A stretch of DNA of 9,375 bases from Candidatus Woesearchaeota archaeon (GTDB lineage: Archaea; Nanobdellota; Nanobdellia; Woesearchaeales; UBA525). Below are positions 1 to 4,493 of the stretch, one piece after another. Position 1 is the stretch's first letter, and the number at the start of each line of letters is the position of its first letter. The stretch covers positions 1 through 9,375 of the forward strand of contig JAAOYH010000048.1 of the NCBI GenBank assembly GCA_018221245.1. Reading direction: 5' to 3'. The notes beneath the pieces were generated by a model. The model did no database searches and was not told where the DNA came from. It saw nothing but the letters and a program-made list of their open reading frames with translations. A program made the translations under genes and the position numbers.

Positions 1-13
1 CTGTTTCGTCATC

Positions 14-60
14 ACTACAAACCTCACGGGATTGTAGTACCTACACCTTCGGGTGTAGGT
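14..60 (+). terminator. Two adjacent hairpins, candidate terminator or 3' end of an upstream RNA
   Basis: Hairpin 1 pairs 14-20 (ACTACAA) with 32-38 (TTGTAGT) around an 11-nt loop. Hairpin 2 follows immediately: 39-47 (ACCTACACC) pairs perfectly over 9 bp with 52-60 around a C(UUCG)G tetraloop, one of the most stable RNA loops known. A pyrimidine-rich tract, TTTATCTCTCTTTCT, follows at 60-74. The pairings are directly visible. Reading them as a transcript end is inference. They could equally be the 3' domain of a structured RNA that starts left of the window. They do not match tRNA, 5S rRNA or an H/ACA 3' end as far as I can see. An alternative pairing of 64-69 with 90-95 is weaker. Confidence 0.45.
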
Positions 61-98
61 TTATCTCTCTTTCTACTAACCTTATCGAGGAGAGAACA

Positions 99-106
99 TT
101 AATATA
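99..106 (+). promoter_or_regulatory. TATA-like box for the 76-aa orphan gene
   Basis: The AT-rich element TTAATATA is centred about 25 nt before the ATG at 128, which would place transcription start at or next to the start codon. No clear Shine-Dalgarno sequence lies in the usual place, consistent with a leaderless message. Confidence 0.45.
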
Positions 107-127
107 TCACGAATATTAAAAGGTTTT

Positions 128-358
128 ATGAGTCATACAACCCCCTTCCAACACAATATTATGAGAACTGTATTCAATATGATGGAAAGTTCACAAGAGC
201 AGCTTACTGAAATATCTAAAAAAGGAATAACTCGCGATTCCATTAACGAAGCCATAAAGGAAATGATACACCTCGAAGGCGCTTTCGATAATGGAATGAG
301 GCTTGTGAAGCTCGAAATCAATGAACTAGAAAGAAAGAAAGCTTCTTTGCCCAAATAG
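128..358 (+). CDS. Small hypothetical helical protein, 76 aa
   Basis: I do not recognise a family. The protein is charged, has no transmembrane segment or signal peptide, and looks mostly helical. The stretch from about residue 37 to 72 has alternating hydrophobic and Glu/Lys positions that could form an amphipathic or coiled-coil helix. It is Met-rich near the start. The ATG at 128 is preferred because a TATA-like box lies 25 nt upstream and no SD is visible. The gene is more AT-rich than the hjc or RNase Z genes nearby. It stops with TAG shortly before the promoter of the next plus-strand gene. The opposite strand also has an open frame of nearly the same length, so the reading is not certain. 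Promoter placement favours this strand. Confidence 0.5.
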   Translation: MSHTTPFQHNIMRTVFNMMESSQEQLTEISKKGITRDSINEAIKEMIHLEGAFDNGMRLVKLEINELERKKASLPK

Positions 359-364
359 ACGGAA

Positions 365-375
365 ATATTTAAATA
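365..375 (+). promoter_or_regulatory. TATA box for the 66-aa membrane protein gene
   Basis: ATATTTAAATA lies about 44 nt before the ATG at 414. With a normal archaeal spacing of about 26 nt, transcription would start near 396, giving a short leader of about 18 nt that begins at the ribosome-binding site. This gene is therefore one of the few here that is probably not leaderless. Confidence 0.5.
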
Positions 376-396
376 CCCCTCGAGCAGCAGAGCATA

Positions 397-404
397 GAGG
401 TGAG
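397..404 (+). promoter_or_regulatory. Strong Shine-Dalgarno site
   Basis: GAGGTGAG matches the complement of the archaeal 16S rRNA 3' end (GGAGGTGATCC) over seven consecutive bases. It ends 9 nt before the ATG at 414 and fixes that start. Confidence 0.6.
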
Positions 405-413
405 GTAACCACT

Positions 414-614
414 ATGGCAGCAGACCAACTCTTGACAGTCATCTTAGCGATCATCATTGGCACACTTGCAGCAATCGTTTACTCGCTGCGCGTTCTTGTG
501 TTGATGGAGCGACGTGTTGCAAGAATCGACAAGCACATTGAAATGCTTGCTGAAAGCATCGTCGTCGAAGAACGAAAGATCGAATCAATTGTCAAAAAGA
601 AAAAAAGAAAGTAA
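414..614 (+). CDS. Membrane-anchored coiled-coil small protein, 66 aa
   Basis: Residues about 6-30 form one hydrophobic helix (LLTVILAIIIGTLAAIVYSL). The rest is a charged helix, roughly residues 32-66, with heptad-like Leu/Ile/Val spacing, ending in a Lys/Arg tail (VKKKKRK). The likely topology is a short exposed N-terminus, one membrane span and a basic cytoplasmic coiled coil. No family is assigned. A TATA box and the best Shine-Dalgarno site in the window support translation from ATG 414. The gene ends in a T-rich tract, so it is probably a monocistron. The poly-Lys tail might touch RNA, DNA or acidic lipid heads; this is speculation. Confidence 0.7.
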   Translation: MAADQLLTVILAIIIGTLAAIVYSLRVLVLMERRVARIDKHIEMLAESIVVEERKIESIVKKKKRK

Positions 615-635
615 GTTCACGACGAGTGACAACTC

Positions 636-646
636 CTTTTTTATTT
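636..646 (+). terminator. T-rich transcription stop signal
   Basis: CTTTTTTATTT lies 22 nt after the stop codon of the 66-aa gene. Archaeal RNA polymerase can terminate at U-rich runs without a strong hairpin. The hairpin just upstream (TCAC 617-620 with GTGA 626-629) is only 4 bp and probably unimportant. Confidence 0.45.
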
Positions 647-729
647 AGTACTCTATTTCTAAGCTCATGAGGGGGAACCTGATGCTTCATGTTCGTGGAT
701 TAGAGGAGGTAATAGAACTGAACCCTTTC

Positions 730-1134
730 CTAGACAATGGAATCAATTAGCTCTTCGAAAGACAACCCCTTCTTCTGTGCCTCTTCATAACTCACAACAT
801 AGCTGCTTGCAGTCTGTCGCATGTCCTCTGGACTGAGGAAGAACCAACCCTTGCGCAAAAACTTCACGCCCAACCAGCACTCCGAGCCGAATCTAGCACA
901 GAACCCTTGGAGATCCTCTACTTCCTGCTTCGTAAAATACTTCTTCGATTCCTTCGTGAGTTTGATTTCTATGCCAAGCTTTCTATTTCCATGGCCCGCT
1001 ATCACATCAGGTATCTGGATGGGCATGGCGCCCGAAGCAGGAGCCCTGAATGCAGCCCAGCCGGCATCCCAGAACTTATGGACTAGCTCCCTTTCAGCCG
1101 CTGAACCTCTAGACTTTCTCGTGCGATGGGACAT
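730..1134 (-). CDS. hjc: Archaeal Holliday junction resolvase Hjc, 134 aa
   Basis: Hjc is a homodimeric Mg-dependent nuclease that cuts four-way junctions during recombination and fork restart. The protein has the archaeal Hjc signature throughout: RGSAAERELVH at 9-19, PDVIAG at 42-47, IEIKLT at 55-60, then FTKQEVEDLQGF at 67-78. Candidate active-site residues are E14, D43, E56 and K58, the expected PD-(D/E)xK set. R15, R30, F78 and F82 fit the conserved DNA-contact and dimer positions of the Pyrococcus enzyme. Length is normal for the family, with a slightly extended N-terminus. Start ATG 1134 is supported by a palindromic TATA box about 26 nt upstream and a GAGG just before the start. The gene lies 30 bp downstream of a toxin-antitoxin pair on the same strand, so read-through from that promoter is possible. 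Confidence 0.93.
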   Translation of the reverse strand: MSHRTRKSRGSAAERELVHKFWDAGWAAFRAPASGAMPIQIPDVIAGHGNRKLGIEIKLTKESKKYFTKQEVEDLQGFCARFGSECWLGVKFLRKGWFFLSPEDMRQTASSYVVSYEEAQKKGLSFEELIDSIV

Positions 1135-1154
1135 ATTGTCCTCATGATTAAGTT

Positions 1155-1164
1155 CCTTATAAGG
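1155..1164 (-). promoter_or_regulatory. TATA box for hjc
   Basis: CCTTATAAGG, a perfect palindrome, is centred about 26 nt before the hjc ATG. It abuts the stop codon of the upstream toxin gene (1165-1167). hjc can thus be transcribed on its own even if the toxin-antitoxin operon is repressed. Confidence 0.55.
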
Positions 1165-1437
1165 TTACTTGTATGCTTTGTCATGATGTTCCATTTTATG
1201 AAAAATTATCCTGTTCGTTCTTTTGTCATAAGAGAACAAAAGCACGAAGCTTTTGTCGACATGCACTCTCCTCATTCTATTCAAAGGTGCTTTTAGATTT
1301 TTGTAACGGTTTACATCCCTGCTATTCACTATCTCTGAAATTTTACCATAAAGCGCCTTATACCTAATGGGTGCTTTCTTCGAGAGAATGCGTGATTGCG
1401 AGGCGAGCTCTCTCTCAATTAAGAATTCACGCATCAT
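1165..1437 (-). CDS. RelE-like mRNA interferase toxin, 90 aa
   Basis: RelE-family toxins bind the ribosomal A site and cleave mRNA or block translation. The C-terminal half reads as a RelE fold: LKAPLNRMRRVHVDKSFVLL (about 49-68), then RIIFHKMEHHDKAYK (76-90). The strand-strand arrangement and the terminal HHDKAY motif are typical of archaeal RelE-type toxins, where basic and His/Tyr residues near the end contribute to catalysis. The N-terminal half holds two basic helices. The gene overlaps the end of the antitoxin by 11 nt from ATG 1437, or by 8 nt if the second Met (1434) is used, so translation is probably coupled. Membership in the RelE superfamily is well supported; the RNA target cannot be read from sequence. 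Confidence 0.82.
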   Translation of the reverse strand: MMREFLIERELASQSRILSKKAPIRYKALYGKISEIVNSRDVNRYKNLKAPLNRMRRVHVDKSFVLLFSYDKRTNRIIFHKMEHHDKAYK

Positions 1438-1669
1438 GAATATACTTGTCGAACTCTTCCATAGACTTGAAATGTATAAACTTCCCGTTCTTCTGAAGTT
1501 CCAACATCTCTTTTACGAACTCTGGCCGTAATTCAGGCTCAAAGGTCTCCTCATATATTTCAGACATCATGTTTATCGCCTCGCTCTTAGTCTTTAGACT
1601 GTGGCGTGCTTTCACGATATTTAACACCCTGTTCGCGTTTTCCGAAATATCTACGATGGCTTTAACCAT
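1427..1669 (-). CDS. DUF2683-like antitoxin, 80 aa
   Basis: The opening VKAIVDISENANRVLNIVKA followed by LKTKSEAINMM looks like the DUF2683 family, small ribbon-helix-helix-like proteins common in archaea and usually paired with RelE-type toxins. Residues 1-35 would form the DNA-binding dimer. The C-terminal part (LRPEFVKEMLELQKNGKF, then an acidic helix) would wrap the toxin. Start ATG 1669 sits about 28 nt after a TATA-like box, suggesting a leaderless message. The gene comes first in the operon, which favours antitoxin synthesis. Three 9-bp direct repeats cover the promoter and start codon and probably serve autoregulation. Family assignment is from memory of its typical N-terminus. Confidence 0.82.
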   Translation of the reverse strand: MVKAIVDISENANRVLNIVKARHSLKTKSEAINMMSEIYEETFEPELRPEFVKEMLELQKNGKFIHFKSMEEFDKYIHDA

Positions 1670-1698
1670 ATTAACATGATATTAACAGGATATTAATA
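1668..1698. promoter_or_regulatory. Three direct repeats, candidate antitoxin operator
   Basis: Read on the plus strand, ATATTAACA occurs at 1668-1676 and 1679-1687, and ATATTAATA at 1690-1698. The repeat period is exactly 11 bp, about one helical turn, so bound dimers would sit on one DNA face. The array runs from the antitoxin start codon to its TATA box. The repeats are directly visible. Operator function is inferred from the family's autoregulatory habit. Confidence 0.55.
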
Positions 1699-1703
1699 TT
1701 TAT
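1690..1703 (-). promoter_or_regulatory. TATA box for the antitoxin-toxin operon
   Basis: On the minus strand ATAAATATTAATAT is centred about 28 nt before ATG 1669. It overlaps the third operator-like repeat, so a bound repressor would block TBP. Confidence 0.5.
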
Positions 1704-1714
1704 CGGTCCGAACG

Positions 1715-1723
1715 CTTATTAAT
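1715..1723 (+). promoter_or_regulatory. TATA-like box for the histone operon
   Basis: CTTATTAAT is centred about 25 nt before the histone ATG at 1745. This promoter and that of the antitoxin point away from each other across a 75-bp gap, so a repressor on the operator repeats might also touch the histone promoter. Confidence 0.45.
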
Positions 1724-1744
1724 GACCTGTACCCACAGACACCC

Positions 1745-1939
1745 ATGACACTTTCGCTCGCTGCTATGGAGAAGCTAATGAAAGAGGCAGGAGCCTCTCG
1801 AGTCGGAGAGGACGCGAAGGCGGAACTGAAAGAAATTCTCGAGAAGGACGCAAAACGAATAGCTAATAGGGCTGTGAAGCTCGCAGAGCACGCCAATAGG
1901 AAGACAGTGAGAGCAAAGGACATCAGGTTGGCAAAATGA
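1745..1939 (+). CDS. Archaeal histone, 64 aa
   Basis: Archaeal histones dimerise through the histone fold, wrap DNA into hypernucleosomes and compact the chromosome. The order of elements is clear: LAAMEKLMKEAGASRVG (helix 1 and loop), then the long central helix about 22-50 (EDAKAELKEILEKDAKRIAN...), then RKTVRAKDIRLAK. Residues R19, H49, R52, K53, T54 and D59 fall at the same numbers as in HMfB of Methanothermus, including the R52/D59 pair and the R-T pair that contacts DNA. HMfB itself is 69 aa; this protein ends five residues sooner, shortening helix 3. Its TGA overlaps the ATG of the next gene as ATGA, so the two share a message. No tail beyond the fold is present. Confidence 0.93.
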   Translation: MTLSLAAMEKLMKEAGASRVGEDAKAELKEILEKDAKRIANRAVKLAEHANRKTVRAKDIRLAK

Positions 1940-2469
1940 AGTTATACGTTCTGAGGCACGGGGAATCCGAGAAGAACAAGTTGAACCTAGTCAACTACAT
2001 ACCAGGCGCGGGTTATGGCCTTACTGAAAAAGGTAAGAGACAAGCAATGGATGCCAGAGGTAATCTGGTAGGTAAGAACTTACAAGTAATATTCTGTTCT
2101 GAACTTGAACGCGCACAAGAGACTGCACAAATCATTAACGAAGCATTCGACCTTGACATAAGACTCGATCCTAGGTTGAACGAGATTAACAATGGCATCT
2201 TCGAAGGGGAGAAAGAGGAAGACTACAGGTCCTACATCTCCAACGACAGGATACACAACACCCCTCCAGAAGGAGAGACATTCAGACAGCTTGTAGATAG
2301 GATTCAATTGTTCATTGACAACGTAAAGAAAGAGAATTACGAATCTGTTTTGGTAGTTAGTCACGGCGCACCTGTAAGGATGTTCGTAGGAATATTAAGA
2401 GGACTTGCCTTAGAGAATTACTTGGATCATCTTCCAGGGTACTCAGAAGTTCTTGAGTTTGAGCTATAG
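1936..2469 (+). CDS. Histidine phosphatase superfamily protein (phosphoglycerate mutase-like), 177 aa
   Basis: This superfamily transfers phosphate through a phospho-histidine; members include cofactor-dependent phosphoglycerate mutases and many phosphatases. The RHGE motif gives nucleophile H8 with R7. R59 sits in the SELERAQETA block, E83 in LNEINNGIFEG is the usual proton donor, and H143 in VVSHG is the second core histidine. All core residues are present, so an active enzyme is likely. The protein is short (family about 150-250 aa) and lacks the insertions of true dPGM, favouring a broad phosphatase over a glycolytic mutase; the substrate cannot be named. It starts inside the histone stop codon (ATGA) with a weak AGGTTG ribosome site before it. 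It ends with a hexamer shared with the convergent RNase Z gene. Confidence 0.88.
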   Translation: MKLYVLRHGESEKNKLNLVNYIPGAGYGLTEKGKRQAMDARGNLVGKNLQVIFCSELERAQETAQIINEAFDLDIRLDPRLNEINNGIFEGEKEEDYRSYISNDRIHNTPPEGETFRQLVDRIQLFIDNVKKENYESVLVVSHGAPVRMFVGILRGLALENYLDHLPGYSEVLEFEL

Positions 2470-3372
2470 CCTAATTCGCATCAGATCATAAGCTGCTTCT
2501 GTCGCAGGGAATATCGCCTGTGCCTCTTCCACGTGCTGCTGCACAGTAGGATAGCGCTGAGAGAAGTGAGTCAGGATGAGCCTTCCCACTTCTGCACGGG
2601 ATGCCAGCTGCGCTGCCCACTCCGCAGTCATGTGCTTGAACTCGTCAGCCTTGTGCTCGTGCTTGTTGTTGAACGTAGCCTCGCATATCAGGACATCAGA
2701 GTGCATCGCAATCTTCTGCAGGTTCTCGTGAGGATTCGTATCTACCACGTAGGCTAGTTTCTTCCCCTTGACTTGATATGTGACGTCCTTTGGCAGGACT
2801 CTCTTCCCATTCGCGTCCACTGCCTCTCCGCGCGAGAGCTTGCCTACTTGAGGCCCTTCAGTAATCCCTAGCTTCTTGCACGCAGCCATATCCACACGCG
2901 TCCTATCCTTCTCAGTGAATGCATACGCTATGGATGGACAGTTATGATCCGCACGCACACAAGTAACGATATAATCATCGTTCTCGACGACAGTTAATAC
3001 CTCGTCCTCCTTCGGCTTGAGCTCGTGCACCTTTATCGCTATCTTGTTCTCGTATATCGTGGCAGCCATGAGATGATCAAAGCGTTCCATGGTCTCGACA
3101 GGACCATAGACATGTAGCTCATCCTCGTAGTTAGAGTTTCCTATCGTCTGTATGAGTCCGATTAATCCGGCAGTGTGATCCCCGTGCCAGTGCGAGAGAA
3201 ATATCTTTCTCACTTTCGCTCTGCTTATGGATGCCTTGTTCATCTGCCTCTGAGCACCCTCGCCGCAGTCGAATAGAATGCCCTCTCCCTTGAACTCCAG
3301 GTACACTGCTGAGGGGTGCCTCTCCTTCGTGGGCACCATGCTGCTCGTGCCGAGGATTGTTATGTCAATCAT
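2464..3372 (-). CDS. rnz: Ribonuclease Z, short form, 302 aa
   Basis: RNase Z cuts the 3' trailer from tRNA precursors using two zinc ions in a metallo-beta-lactamase fold. From the chosen start, the metal motif HWHGDH gives H61, H63, D65 and H66. H143 (ADHNCPSIAY), D211 (VVDTNP) and H269 (LTHFSQRY) complete the set; the E231-A-T and H247-MTA catalytic elements are present. FDCGEGAQRQM (34-44) and the exosite-side GPQVGKL (173-179) are typical of rnz. Length matches prokaryotic short-form enzymes. The frame stays open to an ATG at 3414, but a TTTATAAA box at 3395-3402 lies inside that extension and exactly 26 nt before ATG 3372, and the family begins MIDITILGT. ATG 3372 is therefore preferred. 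The 3' end overlaps the phosphatase gene by 6 bp. Confidence 0.95.
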   Translation of the reverse strand: MIDITILGTSSMVPTKERHPSAVYLEFKGEGILFDCGEGAQRQMNKASISRAKVRKIFLSHWHGDHTAGLIGLIQTIGNSNYEDELHVYGPVETMERFDHLMAATIYENKIAIKVHELKPKEDEVLTVVENDDYIVTCVRADHNCPSIAYAFTEKDRTRVDMAACKKLGITEGPQVGKLSRGEAVDANGKRVLPKDVTYQVKGKKLAYVVDTNPHENLQKIAMHSDVLICEATFNNKHEHKADEFKHMTAEWAAQLASRAEVGRLILTHFSQRYPTVQQHVEEAQAIFPATEAAYDLMRIRL

Positions 3373-3394
3373 AGAAGAGAGTACTCCGAATTCG

Positions 3395-3402
3395 TTTATA
3401 AA
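3395..3402 (-). promoter_or_regulatory. TATA box for rnz, decides the start
   Basis: TTTATAAA, centred 26 nt before ATG 3372, predicts transcription starting at that codon. The longer frame from 3414 would begin upstream of this box and so should not be in the message. Confidence 0.6.
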
Positions 3403-3427
3403 TGCACTGGACATGCTCGGGCAGACG

Positions 3428-3435
3428 TAATAAAA
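3428..3435 (+). promoter_or_regulatory. TATA-like box for the 101-aa toxin gene
   Basis: TAATAAAA is centred about 25 nt before ATG 3456, again the leaderless pattern. It diverges from the rnz promoter in a short shared intergenic space. Confidence 0.45.
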
Positions 3436-3455
3436 CCATCACTCACCCGTAATCT

Positions 3456-3761
3456 ATGACAAAATTCAGGACCTTCATGAGCTATGGGTTCAGAAAAACA
3501 TTTAGGAAAACAGCAGGTATGGAAAAGATATGGCTCAAGAATGTTATTCTTGGTTCTCAAAATAATCCAACTGGAAAACCCTTGAGAACCCCCTCACTCA
3601 GGGAAAGACGATTCAAAGGAAAAAGATCGCATTTTGTTGTTGATAATGAAACAAGACGAATAATGTTTGTGGCGTATGGTCACAAACGAGAACAGGACGA
3701 GACAATCAGCCATATTCTAAATAATTTGGAGGAATTTATTGGAGATCTTCGTCGTCAATAA
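3456..3761 (+). CDS. RelE/ParE-superfamily toxin-like protein, 101 aa
   Basis: The C-terminal part has the layout of archaeal RelE/ParE-type toxins: GKPLRTPSLRERRFKGKRSH (about 40-59) leading into FVVDNETRRIMFVAYGHKRE, then QDETISHILNNLEEFI. In this family a 'PxLRExRxxGxR' strand, a central V-D-turn-strand pair and an 'xKxxQxxI' helix are usual. The N-terminal helical pair (FRKTFRKTAGMEKIWLKNVI) also fits. It is very basic and poorer in GC than rnz, suggesting acquisition. No antitoxin lies upstream on the same strand. Instead a short antitoxin-like gene faces it tail to tail and overlaps by 26 bp. The family reading is by pattern; catalytic residues are not certain, so a silent or domesticated copy is possible. 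Confidence 0.62.
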   Translation: MTKFRTFMSYGFRKTFRKTAGMEKIWLKNVILGSQNNPTGKPLRTPSLRERRFKGKRSHFVVDNETRRIMFVAYGHKREQDETISHILNNLEEFIGDLRRQ

Positions 3762-3906
3762 CTTCATAAACGCGTCCCGCACGGACATCTTCTAGGCTTT
3801 GTTTCGCCTGGGTCAAAGTGTCATCTTGCACATTATTCTCTCCTGCCTTCCTCTTAAGATCATCATACTCTTTCTTAGGTATTGTTACCATCTCTTCCAT
3901 GGACAT
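3736..3906 (-). CDS. Antitoxin-like small protein, 56 aa
   Basis: The protein reads MVTIPKKEYDDLKRKAG from Met6, then QAKQSLEDVRAGRVYEVID near the end. The combination of an opening 'VTIPKKEYxxLK' strand-helix and a closing 'SLEDxxAGRV' segment is typical of small archaeal antitoxins that accompany RelE/ParE-like toxins. It is acidic, as expected beside a basic toxin. Possible starts are ATG 3906, 3900 and 3891; a TATA box centred 27 nt before 3900 makes 3900 a good leaderless alternative, giving 54 aa. It converges on the 101-aa toxin gene and the last eight codons overlap it in antisense. An antitoxin encoded opposite its toxin is unusual; it could also serve a different partner. Confidence 0.65.
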   Translation of the reverse strand: MSMEEMVTIPKKEYDDLKRKAGENNVQDDTLTQAKQSLEDVRAGRVYEVIDDEDLQ

Positions 3907-3921
3907 AAGCGTGCTTCATTT

Positions 3922-3931
3922 CTTTATATAC
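3922..3931 (-). promoter_or_regulatory. TATA box for the 56-aa antitoxin-like gene
   Basis: On the minus strand GTATATAAAG is a near-ideal archaeal TATA box, 21 nt before ATG 3906 and 27 nt before ATG 3900. It confirms that this short minus-strand gene is expressed separately from the facing toxin. Confidence 0.6.
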
Positions 3932-3954
3932 TTTCCCGGGACCAGTCCAGTGAC

Positions 3955-3962
3955 TTTAAAAA
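3955..3962 (+). promoter_or_regulatory. TATA box for endA
   Basis: TTTAAAAA is centred about 26 nt before ATG 3984, giving a probable leaderless transcript. It diverges from the antitoxin promoter about 30 bp away. Confidence 0.5.
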
Positions 3963-3983
3963 GCACAATAGCACCCTTACAAT

Positions 3984-4493
3984 ATGATTGAAGGCAAACT
4001 CGAAAGAGAAGGAGTGCTTCTAGAGGACAGGAGCCTGTACGACCGCTCAGTATGGGGTACGCCCGTAAGGAAAGGTAAGATTACCCTATCCTTCTACGAA
4101 GCATGTTATCTGGTCGAGAAGAGCAAGATCCTAGTTCTTGATGGGCGCAAACAAGAGGTTGATCTGGAACGCCTAACTAAGAAGGCCAAGCATCTCGACA
4201 AGCAGTTCTGGACTAAGTATTTAGCATTCAAGGATTTGAGAAAGAGAGGCTATATTGTCAAGACAGCTCTCAAGTTCGGGGCAGATTTCAGGGTCTACGA
4301 CAAAGGTATCAAGCCAGGAAAGGATCACGCGAAGTGGGTCGTCTACGCAGTCCATGAGAAACAGGCGCTCACCTGGCACGAGTTCTCTGCCAAGAACAGA
4401 GTAGCACATTCTACAAGGAAGAAACTGTTGTTAGCAGTTGTGGATGACGAAGAGGATGTCACTTACTGGGAAGTGGGATGGACCCGCCCCTGA
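3984..4493 (+). CDS. endA: tRNA-intron (splicing) endonuclease, 169 aa
   Basis: EndA removes introns from archaeal pre-tRNA by cutting bulge-helix-bulge structures, leaving 2',3'-cyclic phosphate ends for the RtcB ligase. The catalytic triad is intact: Y105 in FRVYDKG, H115 in GKDHAKW and K146 in HSTRKKLLLAVVD. Their spacing (10 and 31 residues) equals that of the Methanocaldococcus enzyme. The N-terminal domain (1-80) holds YEACYLVEK, and the C-terminal nuclease domain begins near WTKYLAFKDLRKRGY. At about 170 aa it is the homotetramer type, not the fused dimer type. The protein ends EVGWTRP after the conserved last strand, so it is complete. The last 35 bp overlap the end of the convergent protease gene. 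Confidence 0.95.
   Translation: MIEGKLEREGVLLEDRSLYDRSVWGTPVRKGKITLSFYEACYLVEKSKILVLDGRKQEVDLERLTKKAKHLDKQFWTKYLAFKDLRKRGYIVKTALKFGADFRVYDKGIKPGKDHAKWVVYAVHEKQALTWHEFSAKNRVAHSTRKKLLLAVVDDEEDVTYWEVGWTRP

Noticed and set aside
14..60. CRISPR repeat or tRNA fragment at the left edge
   Set aside because: The stems are present once with no spacer-repeat periodicity, and no T-loop (GGTTCGAATCC-like) or CCA end is present.
680..721. Possible C/D box sRNA (TGATGC near 680, CTGA near 716)
   Set aside because: The C-like box deviates from RUGAUGA, no internal D'/C' pair is convincing and no terminal stem is seen.
667..750. 27-codon plus-strand frame between the 66-aa gene and hjc
   Set aside because: No TATA box or SD at suitable spacing, and it overlaps the end of hjc; likely chance.
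821..1147. Plus-strand open frame of 108 codons opposite hjc
   Set aside because: It lies entirely antisense to a clear Hjc with all catalytic residues, and its translation has no recognisable motif.
2080..2364. Minus-strand open frame of 94 codons inside the histidine phosphatase gene
   Set aside because: The plus-strand protein has a full set of family motifs over the same bases; the minus reading has low-complexity hydrophobic patches only.
3799..3987. Plus-strand frame of 62 codons running up to endA
   Set aside because: It is antisense to the 56-aa antitoxin-like gene, covers both promoters in the gap, and its hydrophobic translation looks accidental.
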